Shown: piece by piece, positions 38,101 through 49,542 of the stretch | Position numbering within the stretch: the first letter of the stretch is position 1 | Layout: the number at the start of each line of letters is the position of its first letter | DNA from: Aphelocoma coerulescens | Lineage: Eukaryota; Chordata; Aves; Passeriformes; Corvidae | DNA: 64,000 nt | Assembly: GCF_041296385.1 (NCBI RefSeq) | Contig: NC_091013.1 | Span: forward strand, 68,541,563 to 68,605,562 | Direction of reading: 5' to 3' | Made by a program: the position numbers and the translations under genes | The notes under the pieces: generated by a model | What the model was told of the DNA's origin: nothing | The model's input: only the letters and a program-made list of their open reading frames with translations | Database searches by the model: none

Positions 38101-41100
38101 GTCTGAAATAGTTTGCCCTGGAGGAAGTGCGTCCTTCTACATTCACCAATAGACATAAGAATTAGAGTAGTCTTTTCTTAACAGTTGGAAAAACGAAGGA
38201 AAATGAGACAAATTACCTGAACACAGATAGCTATAGTAATAGAGGGTGTAAACAGACCTTCCTCATTTAATTTCTATCAGTCTGTTCTGCACTGTCATAA
38301 GTGATGAATAGTAAAGGTAACTATTAGCTTATAACTGCTAGTTACTCCCAAAAAAAGACTGAAAAGGTTAGCTAAGCCATAAACCTTCAAACGTATCAGC
38401 CTGAGTGTAACTTTATAATACATTTGAAACATACACAAAAGCTTGTGGCAAAGCCTCTCTTGCTTCCGTTCATTACTGATGAAAGAATATCTTGATTGTG
38501 AAAATATTAGCTATGCTAATAAATATGTGCAGTGCTGGAAAAATCACAGCCTAATCTGATGGCCATTAAAAATTCTCTCTTAAAAAATGAATCATCAGCT
38601 TTTCTGTGTCATGGTGGGATTAATGCTTAAACTGGTGAAGTGCTATATATTCATCATTGGTTTTATAAATATTTGATTAAAAAAGCATCAAAGTACACCT
38701 ACAAAATAAATCAGAAGACATGTACCATTGAAACCAAGCTCCATTTTCCTTGCAAATATATGTATATGCTAATATCCACAGTCAATCACATATATCAGGG
38801 TATACCTAAATAATGCATATTTTCCACACGGCATAGTTTCAGCGAAGGGTTTTTTTACATGAGATATAAAGCACGAGAACTTGGACCAAGCTCAAACTTT
38901 ACATGCCTGTGAGATCACAGCTGGGGTGATCTCCATGGGAAGGTGGGTATTCAGATCTTCTAGTCATCTGGTATTTCCTTTCTAGTGCTAGATCCTGGTT
39001 CTAGTTACATGGGGACAATTGAGGAACACTTACACCAAAGTAAGAAAATGCCTTGTTTTTGTCAGGTTAGGTAGGAATAATTTCAATTTAGTTGCATAGT
39101 TTCATTGTGTATCACAGAGCAACCAAAACCCTTGAAATGTACTGATTATACATGTAGAGCACAACCTGAAACCAGGCAGGATCTCAGTGATCAGGCCAGT
39201 CACCAGATATTTGGGAAGACTAATTCAAAGTTAGAGTGTCTCTAAACAATTCCTCTAATCCAAGGAATATTAATGATTTGAGTAATATAGAGTAACTCCA
39301 ACAGGGAAGTACCCTCCTGCAGAGTGTGCAGTTCGTTATTTAAAGGTGAGGAGGTATTTAACATGAGAATATTGACTTCACCACTAGTGTGCTTTGTTTC
39401 TCCTTTCTATACTGTAGCTGAGAAAGGTATCCTCTTTCTTTCATGGAAACCCACACACTGATAACTTAAACCTTATGGTAGAAAGGAAATTAATCAGGTA
39501 AACTAATCAGAAGATGGATTTTGCTGTAGATGATATTAAGAAAAAAATAAAAATAAGAATAAGAATAATATAATCATTGTCATTGTCACCATCCACCCAA
39601 CAGTGGTGACATCCTTGTCCATTCAGCAGTTGAGCTCAGGTTCAAGTGAGCAGGGAAGGGTTGCACCACTACAATCCATTACATGACTAATGTCAGCTTC
39701 TCTGTGCCTTTCACATTGAGTGCATGGATCTGACACGGGAGCAGCCAAAGTGAGCATGTCACCTTCCTGAAATTTAGAAAATACTGCAAATATACAAAAA
39801 AATATTGTTCTTGCCAGTATGACCTAGAGCCGGGTCAGCAGACAGAGGAGTACCAATGACTACAGGAGGCATGGCCTCCCAAGATCATGTTTCCCTCCTG
39901 AGTGTAAGACTAGCCTGTTTCCTAGGATTTCCAGACACACCAAAGCAGTACTCAACCTCCTGAAGGAGGCAGAATGGAACCCCTTCTCACAATACATTTG
40001 GAGACAGTAAATCCATTCTCACTGTGTTTTATGCTGTAATTTAAGGGTAAAATGAGACAGGAAAGCATTTAACTATCATGTAGCTTATTCAAGTAGTGGA
40101 CAGTTTCTTTTTCCTCATAATTTTACACCTCTGTAAAGCACAGTCCAAGTGTATCCCCAGAAATGTCTACAAGTGTGTGGGCAGGTATTTATGAAACTAG
40201 GAACTTTCCCAGGTGAGCCATTGAGTTTGCATTGTTAGATAAGCCAACTGGAGAGACCCAAGGTTATCCTTGATATAAACTGCAATCTGCATTGCTTATG
40301 CAGGAGACCAACTTATGAGTCAGGTTTTGCTTTCCTAGTAATAGCTGTCTTTCTGAAAACACAGTTAATGTATCATTTCAGGTTTGGAAAACATGATCAT
40401 CAAGCCAAGTCTGATTTTTTTTCTGTCCCAACAGACCCATAATCTGATAAGTCTCTTTTTTTCTTTCCTGAAAGCAGTAACACCAAAGACATAAAAACAT
40501 TCCTTTTCAATGTAAGCTAAGACATGAATATATTTCCTCCAAACTGCTTTTGTCTAAGTGTCAATATTGCAACTCTATTTTTCCTTATCAAAAGTGATCC
40601 CCTCATTTCTGGAAGAGTGTGTTTGTGTCAGATATATTTCTTAATTTTAATTTTTTTTTTTCATAATTTAATACCTCATAAAATCCTAACTTGCAGACGG
40701 CTGTGAGAATGGGAGATCAGTGGGAGGGTGTGTGTCTGTTCACATTGGAATAAAGTTAAGGTTTTTTCCCTAACATTTTTCTTTTGAATTGTCACTCAGA
40801 CTAGGAGCTCACAGTTCCAAACTCATCTCATGACCTCTTGGAAAGTACAGAGGGATAAAAGATATTATTATATTGTGAATCTTCTCTCTTTCTCCTCCAA
40901 GAAGAGATACAAGTGGTACAAAACAATCCTGAGTTTCCAGAGGAGATGACTCCATATGCTGACCATATGGTGACTTGTAGATGTGGCAGAAATGAAGCAT
41001 TTAGCCTAGTCTAACAGGCACATACAAATGGACAAAAAAATCTGATCTTGCCAGGCTGGCAGTTACTGACAGCCTAGCACACTCTGGGTTTCCAGACCTC

Positions 41101-41639
41101 TTCAGGGACTGGAAGAGACTGGACTAATTTAGAGAGAGGTGCGTGAGTAAAGTCCTCCCTTCCCTGTGTCTCTTAAAGATGAACCAACCTACAGAAAGAC
41201 GCAAGACCCAGCAACAAGAGTGGAATAAGCAGTTCAATGTCTAGTTTTGAAGTCTGAGCATAGGAATATAATAAAAAAGTGGTCTTGAGGTTTTTCTGTA
41301 GTATGATATTTGAAAATTGTCTAGAGAGCTCAGTGCTGTCAGTCTGGACATGTCTTTTTTTCACTGTACTTATTCATAGTGATGAAGTCCACCTTTTCTT
41401 AGCCTTTAATGTAGTAAGAATGAAGACATGAATTAGAAATCTCTTATGCCCTTTCCTTGATACTGACATATATTTTGGAAAGCTCCCTGTGCTACAGCAC
41501 TAGGTAAAGAAGAACATAGAAGATTAGGTCAAATGAGCAGGTGAAACTTTTTATTTAAATATTTATTAAATAGAGAACTATCTATCTGAAACATCCCTCC
41601 TAGTTCACCCATGCAAGTGCCTTGGTATTTTTGCCTGGC
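35113..41639. other. Long noncoding stretch, nothing firmly recognised
   Basis: More than six kilobases without an exon or transposable element I can name. A16-type homopolymer at about 37,515-37,529. The part near 38,460-38,640 has an ordered, non-repetitive look with TAAT- and ATTAA-type sites. Otherwise plain AT-rich DNA. Confidence 0.5.
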
Positions 41640-41825
41640 TTGCAGGTTTTGAAGCCTGGCTGGAGAAGTTGTGGGTGCCCTATCTCTGGAACAGTCCAAG
41701 TTTCAGTGGAGATTTGAGCAACCAGATCTAGTGAAAGGTGTCCCTGCCCAAGATAGAGGTCTTGGTCTAGGTGATCTTTAAATCTTCTTTACAAATTACT
41801 GAAACCATTTGATTATTCTATATTT
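41640..41825 (+). mobile_element. CR1: Short CR1 LINE 3' end
   Basis: A strongly truncated CR1 tail in plus orientation. Landmarks in order are GAGAAGTTGTGGGTGCCCTA, TCTCTGGAA, a GAGCAACCAGATCTAGTG block, AAAGGTGTCCCTGCCCAAG, TAGGTGATCTTTAAATCTTC and a degraded TTATTCTATATT terminus. No open frame remains. The divergence is similar to that of the copy at 27,980. Confidence 0.85.
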
Positions 41826-44800
41826 ATATAGTTTGTTATAGTCTACTTAATGCTTTATTCAGCCTTGAGACAGACGTCTGAGCTAGTGTGAGAAGAAGTT
41901 ATTCTCTCCATATTGTCCTTTTCAATTTCTGAACAAGAGCTACAGAGATTTATCTGGTTACTCAAGAAATTTCCTGTTGCTGCCACTACATTGTTTGGCT
42001 GAAAGGTCAAATTAACTGTGAATTTAAAATCTATACCTATACCTAACCTGTTTTTCCCATTCTGAAACACATATATAGTTTTTTATCATATATTCATTCA
42101 TGGGAATTGAGCCAAACCATATCTTCAAGCAGTAGAATTTCCTAAGGAATACGGGCAGAAAATAGGAAAGAATATATTAATAAGTCAGAGACCTATTCTT
42201 GTGCTTGGCTCTAACTAGGGACTCTGATGAAAGTGAGCAAGAAAAAGATTTTAATTTTCTTTTCACTATAAAATATGGAAAGAAGACTCTTTCTTTTGTT
42301 GTAATATATTGTTCAATAAAATTATATTTCCTTCCTTTAGATGTTCTTTTAATTTTTTTGGTCTTTCCATACAATATAAAATACCTGGCTGGATTTACCA
42401 CCTCAGCAATACTATAGCTTTTTAATAGTCCTGTGAATACTTTCTGACAAGCTTTCCTTGTTTGTCCTGTAATCTGCTCCTCTATTAAGTCCTTCTTAAA
42501 TTCTGAGTTTTAACAGACTCAGAATTTCAGTGCTAATCCAATTACTAGATTAGAATAATTAACTAAGGATTATCTCACTTAATGTAAATTTAACTTAACT
42601 CTAGCTATCTTAAAGTAAGTATGTGGAGTAACTAATAATTTAGAATCACTCTGTAAGCAACTGAGATAAATTTTCCAAATTATGACTTGTGTCACTCTGA
42701 AGCAAGTGTGCATAACATATGGAAAGAAAAACATCCTGGATCCACATTTTTTCTACTGACTAATGTAAGAGCATAAATATTTACCTTAGAATGGAATTTA
42801 ACATCTAGAGCAGATTTTAAGATACGCTGAATAAGGTTATCTCTACTCTGACTTGAGATAGAAAAAAATGTTTTCCCAAAATTGCACAGTAAAAACACCC
42901 AGCACCTGAAACTCCTTGTCTTGGCCACTCCCTGGAGCAAGTTTGACTAGTTGAACAGTCAGTCTGATCAACTGTAGCAGTGCTTATGTACTTACTACCA
43001 AGAAAACTATATAGTATGATTTTTCTCTCATTTCCTGTAGAATTAAGCAACTTTTGCTTGGCATATGTGGCAATATAATGTCTTAAATGCATAAGGAATC
43101 CACAGTGGCTAAGAACATCGACCACTGGTTGGGTTGAAGCTTAGGTCCACCTTCCTTCCAGCCACAGTAAGTGAGGAAATGAGACAGACACGGTGACTGC
43201 TGCCCAATAAAGTGCAGGTGGTGTTTGCCTCACGTAGAGATTCTCTGGACAGAGCACCAGCCAGCCAAACCCCACAGCTGGAAGGAAAATGTGCACTTGA
43301 GAGTGTGGTTACACCTGCAAGCACAGAAGCTGCCTCCTTTCTACTAATGTTCTCCTCAGTATCTTGAAAGGTTATTAAGATTTTGGAGGATTCAAATAAG
43401 GGAGTAATAGTTTATTTCCATGGATGAAATGGGTGAAACTTCACATTCATGGTATCTCCCAGAAGGCAAGTCATTTGGCATAATTAAGCGTGGAGCAAAA
43501 TTATTACCCTGTAGTATGGTCCTGAATTTACATATTCAAAAAGAACAGTCCCCTCCAAAATAGAATCATGTTTATCCCTTCTGGAGAATTTTTCAGCTTT
43601 ATATGTTAGAAAATTAATTGTCTGACAAGCCCATCAGGAAAGACAATAAGGCCAGACTGGCAACTATACCTTGTCAATAATAACAAAACCACTATAATTA
43701 AATACTGCTTGAAAATTATTAAATAAATAATAAAATGAAAATTATCCTTGTTAGATAGAACAAAGCAGAAAGCTTCCTCCCAACTATGAATGTTTAAACG
43801 ATCAAAGTGGCACCACTTCAGTATTCTGTTCTTAAGTGTAGACCTCAGTACCCCATCAAACCTATGTTTGAAAAGAAAAATTTAGAAGTAGATGCAAATG
43901 AAAGAGATACTGCTGACAACAAGAAGTTTTTACACAGAAAGCGTAAGATACTCACACTGAGAAGGAAAAGCTATCCTGAACTTTGAAGGACCACACAGAT
44001 GTGGTTTTGATCTGATATTTTAAGGGGTTTTTTAGATATCAGAGTATGGCACTAGGACCCAAAAGGTATAAAATTATGAACCAGAGCTCTTTCTAATAAG
44101 TATTTGGAGTCATTTCAATAGGCACAATTATGTGACCCACAGATGTAAGATGAACATTAGAACTTTGTGCTCTGAGTTTTGTCTTTTTGTACTTAAGCAT
44201 TCAGCTACATTTCTCAACACCTCCTCACAGAGCTGTAAGCAATCTCTCACCTGCCTCACTTAAGGTGAAGTGAACAAGCCCTCACAACTGCTTTATTTTA
44301 TCAAAGAAGCCTCTAGAGAAATTTCATCTATCAGTAAATAATTTAGGAAGTTTTATGCATGAGCGTTTTAATTTTTGCTATTTTTTACTTCCTGGAAAAT
44401 TTCCAGAACATCTTTCAATCAGGCTAATGTTTAAGTTTTTCCCTGCTAATTTTCTCCCAAACCTTAGAAATGCTGCCAACTTTCCCACAGGGGACTTGCA
44501 TTATTCAATAAAAGTACCTAGTTTAGACATAGCTGGAGCTTGTCAGCTTTATTTTTTCAGGCTTAAGAAATTACTGATTCTGTACTATTGCTATTTGTTT
44601 GAGCTGTACACAACAATAACAAACTTTAAGCCTCTTTCAGTTCCTCCAGCAGATCACACAAAAGACGGTGTTGTCTGTAAGTTTCTGTGCTTCATAGTTT
44701 GTTTTTTAAGCTTATGGCAACACAGACCAACCCTGCGAACTTCCTGGGAATATCTTTATCACATGACATTTTTAAAAGCTTCATTGTTATAGAAGTCTTT

Positions 44801-45031
44801 AAAAGATCAGTTGTTGGAAAGCAGCTTATACATCTACAGTAATTGTTACACTTAAATCAACAACATCTATTCTTATTTCTGTTACTCTACAAGCACAGTG
44901 AGTGCAGAGGAATTTCAAGAAATTTGATAAAGCAAGTGTAAAAATTTATAAAGAAACCAGTATTTTCTTTTTATTTAATAAGCAAAAGACTTTCTTTTAA
45001 GCCTATATGTTTACAGACTATGCAAATTTAC
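41826..45031. other. AT-rich noncoding DNA, nothing recognised
   Basis: No exon or repeat family recognised. The longest open frame of the whole window (145 codons, plus, 44,355-44,792) lies here but lacks any domain, signal or splice context I can support. A TAAT-motif-rich patch is at about 42,535-42,640. Confidence 0.5.
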
Positions 45032-45110
45032 AGGAGAAGAGAAAAAGAAAAGGAAAAGGAAAAAGGAAAATGAAAAAGGATAAAAGGTTAAATGTGAAAA
45101 AAAAAAAAAA
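45032..45110 (+). repeat. Polypurine tract and A-run
   Basis: Positions 45,032-45,070 are all A or G (GGAAAA-type units). After two isolated T-containing breaks, an A14 run occupies 45,097-45,110. This is low-complexity sequence that can adopt triplex structure. Confidence 0.8.
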
Positions 45111-48100
45111 CAGAAAAGAAAGACAAATGGAAACAGATTGATTACTAACAATAGGAAGATTTGCATCTACTTGTAAAGTTAAATTTAAAGAAGTGCACTT
45201 CCAGCAGTGATGGAAACAGATGCCTAATGAGCAGAAGAAAGGAGAAATGTGCTACAAGGTAAGCAGTCAGTAAGTTTCACAGTGTGTCACAGTACAGTTA
45301 TGAGCTAGCTAAAACAAACTATTTGATTAGTATAAATTGTTATATTCTTTTGCCACTGGAGTCAATTTGCATTAATTTGGGACAGAACAGAGGAGCAGAT
45401 CTTTTTGTTGACATCTTCCAGAATAACTCCAACTCATAACAAAAACCCTGTAACAAAACTTTCATATTTCTTATTGAGCCTAAAGGAGAAGAAGCATTTA
45501 TTTTTCACTGTACCTAAAGTATATAATGAGTGATTGTTAATAAACCTTTACTTTAATGTTAAGGTTTAAATCCTATACCTTAAGCACAGCAGCTGTGATA
45601 AGGAAAGCAGAAGAAAAGCTATGAGGATATATAGTGTATAAATGTTTGTAAGAGGCCAAATGTAAAAAAAAAGTTCCTTAACACCCATGAGAGTCATAAA
45701 GTGTTTCTAGTTTACTCTTCAGCATATGAAACTTCTCATTGTTGCTTCATTATCATACAAAGTATTGTTAGTATTGTTATGTGTTGAAATATAACTGTTG
45801 TCTTTATTTCCAGACACGGCTACAACCAGCAGCCAGTGAAGGGATTGCTACAGATTAGCCACTCTCAAAATGATGGGAAATGTAAATTGCAACCCAAGCA
45901 TGAGTCTGCAGACCTTCCTGTTGTGCACACTTCCCCTTCACCTCCCTGTTGTTTGTTTCTTTCTTCAGCCCATGTGGTCATTATTTTGTGCTCAAGCTCT
46001 TTTGTGCTCAAGCTCTTAATGCATCCATAAATTATTAAATAATTTTTTAAGTATGCTGCAATATTTTTATCTCATTTTCAAAAGTGTCATTAGAAATAAA
46101 TTTTAGATGATTGATGAAGGTATGATTAGAACTGTCTTAGCTAGAAAATGCCAGACTTCTGTTCCTTAGAGACTTTAATACTCTGTATTTGAGTCTGCCC
46201 TGAATGACATCAGTATAATAGTTTGAACTGACAAACAGTATTCTAAGAAATTCCATGTTTCCAAATTTCCATTTGCATTCAAGTTAATTTAGATATGAGA
46301 CACAGCTTTTTAGGACATCAGGAATTTAACTAAACAGTAATCTTACTGCATATCTTAATTAAGAAGTAATTTTTGAAAAAGGCACTGTATTTTTTTGCAC
46401 TTGCAAAATGATGTCAGGCCATCTGTCATTTTTGCAGTGTATCATTAAAGTTTTTGGCTCTTCACTAAAAAGAACAACTCAAAAAATTAACATTTTGAAG
46501 AGACTGCAAGTCTGCTGCCACTTGCCTCAGTGAAAAAACAGTTATTTACATTCTTTTGCACTATGCTGAGGACAAGTCAGAGGACATAGTTTACTACTGC
46601 CTTACCAAAGTTACAGCTCCTGTGTTCATGAACAGAAGTGTGAACTCTGACAAATCTCAGTCAGGTTCTCAGTGGGCAAGAGGGAAATATGCCTGCCTGG
46701 TGGCACATGCAGTCAAGATCAAAGCCTATACCAGTATCCTTCTCATTCAAAACTGATCCCAAAATATACTTACTTAGCAATGAATCCACTGCTCCTTACA
46801 AGCCTCATATCTCTTCTCATTAGAAGTGTTATTTCTACTGAAAATTGTTTTCAGGCCAGAGCAGCTAAGTCTGTGTGGGTGCTAAGAGGCTGTCATACAC
46901 ATAAAATCATAGCTCACAGCAATTTGAAAGAAAATTGAGAGAGCCTAGGTGTCTTGTTATGCTGGATATGGAATCTCATCCCTTCACAGATAGATTGTCA
47001 GAATGTGACACAAAACAACAGCTTTTCAAATGCATTGCACCAGCCTCCATAAACAAAATTATGAAGAAACTGGACACAGGATAATCTTATTGCATCAGCC
47101 TTTTATAAGGAAGCACACATTAAATATGCAGATCTCCAACATCACCATCGCCCCCATCCAGGTGTACACTTATATATGACCCTCACAGTGATTAAAAAGA
47201 TGTCACTGGTACCCTGCAGAAAGGAACACGCCACAGGTTCATGCACTAAGTACAGTTCACAACCTAAAAAAGAAAGATCATTTCCATTTGTGGAAGGCAT
47301 TTTTCTGTATTTTATATGAAGATTTCACAAAGGTGCTTAAATCTGTTGGGTCATATTTCTGTATTTTTCATGATAAGCTGTGGACAGTAGGGAGTCCAGC
47401 TCCAGGCTAATATGTGTTTGGCAGCTCATAAAGGTGTGTCCCATTCCTCTTGGCCAGAAGGACCACAAGGGCCGCAAGGATGCAGAGGAGAAAACGAAGA
47501 CAATTCCTCTGGGGTTCCAAAGAAGTCTTCTCTCCTCAAACATAAATAAATCAAATAAACATGTGGCTTTGGCATCTGTGCAATGCTTTCCTGAAGTCTA
47601 AATTGCAGGTCCAGCTGATGACTCTATGTTGAAATGAGTCACCAATGTTCACTCCAACACCATCCAAAGCACTTGGAATATGACTAGAAGCAAGGACCAG
47701 TACTTTTGGATGGTGTTACTTATGACAAGAATTTGGGAACAGTCTGCATCCAGATAGAATTTGAATCAAACAGTACATTATTTATTTTTACTGCTGCCTG
47801 ACACTGTCTGTTTCTCAAAAATCAACTTTATTAGAATCAGCCTCTGTCAGAAAAATTCTGCAGAACAAAACTACCTCATAGCATAAAAATGTTTGTATTA
47901 GCAAGAGTTTTCTTCAGTTGTTAATAGGACCTGCAAAATATCTTTAGATATAAGAGACAAAGGAGATAATACCTACTTATTCTTCACTATTAATAAAAAC
48001 TTTTTCATTCTAGACATTTTGACTGAAAGGTGATTAATGTAACAGTTCATATTTCTAAAAGAAGTAATTTATCATTTTAGTCAGAGACATTGGTCACAGT

Positions 48101-48328
48101 CATTAACAAAAACACTACACAAAATTGATATGGAATTTTGTGTAGTTGTGACAAGCTAATCATATACTCAAGACATGGTCTGTAGGAAAGATTTGTAAAA
48201 GTTCTGTTTTCTTTAACCCAACTCATGTGTTATGGTTTTCAAATTCATTAATTCCTCATGTAAAGATCCCAGATGGCAGCTTCCACTAGATAATAACTAG
48301 TAATCACATGCAATAAAATTCACAACTG
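45111..48328. other. Noncoding DNA with a 16-bp tandem duplication
   Basis: Nothing recognisable except an exact tandem copy of TTTTGTGCTCAAGCTC at 45,984-45,999 and 46,000-46,015. Short open frames near 47,340-47,600 on both strands are unremarkable. Confidence 0.5.
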
Positions 48329-48768
48329 ACTCATATTGAGCCTGCTATCCACCAGCACCCCCAGATCCCTGTCTGCAGGGCTGGTCTCCAGCTATTTGTC
48401 TTCCAATTCATACTTTTGCCTGGTATGTCTCCATCCCAGGTGCAGAATACAGCTTTTGTTCCTGTTAAATTTTATCCCATTAATGATTTCCCAATGCTCC
48501 CAGCTATCTTGATCCCTCTGCAAAGTCTCTTGTCTCTCTAGAGAGTCAACAGCATCTCCCAGTTTGGTATCACCAGCATTGTTAATTATGCATTCAACTC
48601 CTGCATCCAGATTGTTGCTAAAACTATGGAACAAAACTGATCCTAGAACTGATCCCTGAAAAAATGCTGCTGGTGACTCATCACCAGACAGGTGTAGCCC
48701 CATTCACTACAGTCCTCTGAGCCCTGCCCAATTCTTCACCCAGCACACCATGAACATACCATAAATCT
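48329..48768 (-). mobile_element. CR1: CR1 reverse transcriptase segment, inverted part of a composite CR1
   Basis: On the minus strand this encodes the middle to late reverse transcriptase of CR1 ORF2. Successive blocks match LGGRAQRVVVNGAT, then QGSVLGPVLFN (here QGSVLGSVLFH), NDLDAGVEC (NNLDAGVEC), DTKLGGAVDSLEGQE (DTKLGDAVDSLERQE), LEHW.IINGMKFNK (WEHWEIINGIKFNR), ILHLG, and LETSPADRDLGVLVDSRLNMS. A frameshift near 48,690 separates the first two blocks and a stop interrupts the last. The catalytic FADD box has lost one residue and reads AGD, so the enzyme could not work. To its right it abuts a plus-oriented CR1 3' end, so the two halves face opposite ways. Confidence 0.9.
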
Positions 48769-49075
48769 AGAGAGGGGCTTTTTCCAAGGACATGTAGTGA
48801 CAGAACAAGGGGGGGGATGGCTTTAACCTGACAGAAAGTCAGTTTGGATGAGGTATTAGAAGGAAATTCTTTACTGTGAGGGTGTTGAGGCACTGGAATC
48901 GGTTGCCCAGAGAAGTTGTGGACGCCTAATCCCTGGAAGTGTTCAAGGCCAGGTTGGATGGGGCTTTGTGTAACCTGGTATAGTAGAAGATGTCCCCGCT
49001 CGTGGCAGGATGTTTGGAACTAGATGATCTTTAATGTCTCTTCCAACCCAAGCCAGTCTATGATTCTACGTTAAA
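48769..49075 (+). mobile_element. CR1: CR1 LINE 3' end, part of a composite CR1
   Basis: A well-preserved CR1 tail. In order: GAGAGGGGCTTTTTCCAAGG, TGTAGTGACAGAACAAGGGG, AGGAAATTCTTTACTGTGAG, GGTTGCCCAGAGAAGTTGTG, CTGGAAGTGTTCAAGGCCAG, GTTGGATGGGGCTTTGTG, GATGTCCCCGCTCGTGGCAG, CTAGATGATCTTTAATGTC, CTTCCAACCCAAGCC and a terminal TCTATGATTCTACG. This is the youngest-looking CR1 sequence in the window. Its left edge meets the inverted reverse-transcriptase segment directly. About 100 codons of ORF2 that should lie between the two parts are missing. Confidence 0.92.
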
Positions 49076-49481
49076 CCTTTAGCATCTTAAAACAGTATAT
49101 TTCATGCTAACTGTGTTACATAGCTTGATAAATAGAATATTATATCTGTAACATGGTTTATGTAAAAAGAAGCTGGTTTTGGATATAGATGCCTTTTCAG
49201 ATAATTTTTTTAATACCTTAAGCTTCTCGCTTGTATGGATATCAGAAATGAACCCCAATACTCCTCCTGGGTCATTCTTTCACTTTATTTATCTTGTTTT
49301 TAAAAGTCTTTTTTGGCACTCCTTTTAGTTTATACTTAGAATATTTTGTGAATAAAATTTTACATTGAAGGGCTGCCTTGTTATAGTGCTTTGCTTGCAC
49401 AATCAAGTAGCTTGGGACAGCAGCAATTGGATAATTCATACCAGCTTTCACCTGGAAATATGATTAAATTCATTAATAGCT
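49076..49481. other. AT-rich noncoding DNA, nothing recognised
   Basis: No repeat or exon recognised. No continuation of the inverted CR1 5' part is seen here, which argues against one CR1 simply having inserted into another. Confidence 0.5.
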
Positions 49482-49542
49482 CCATTCATTTTTCTGGGAT
49501 TAGTTGCATTTTTAACATTAAGCACATTGCTGGATTAAGGTC
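49482..49542 (+). repeat. Ancient amniote interspersed repeat fragment
   Basis: The segment has CCATTCATTTTTCTGGGATT, then a TTAACATTAAGCACAT core, then GCTGGATTAAGGTCA. The order resembles a repeat common in bird and reptile noncoding DNA, which reads roughly CATTGACTTCAGTGGGACTA, then TTAAAGTTAAGCACAT, then GCTGGATC.GGGCC. I cannot name the family. It is the best of several copies in this window. Confidence 0.55.

Noticed and set aside
44355..44792. 145-codon plus-strand open frame, the longest in the window
   Set aside because: Composition is Phe/Leu-rich as expected of random AT-rich DNA, with no domain, signal peptide pattern or splice context that I can support.
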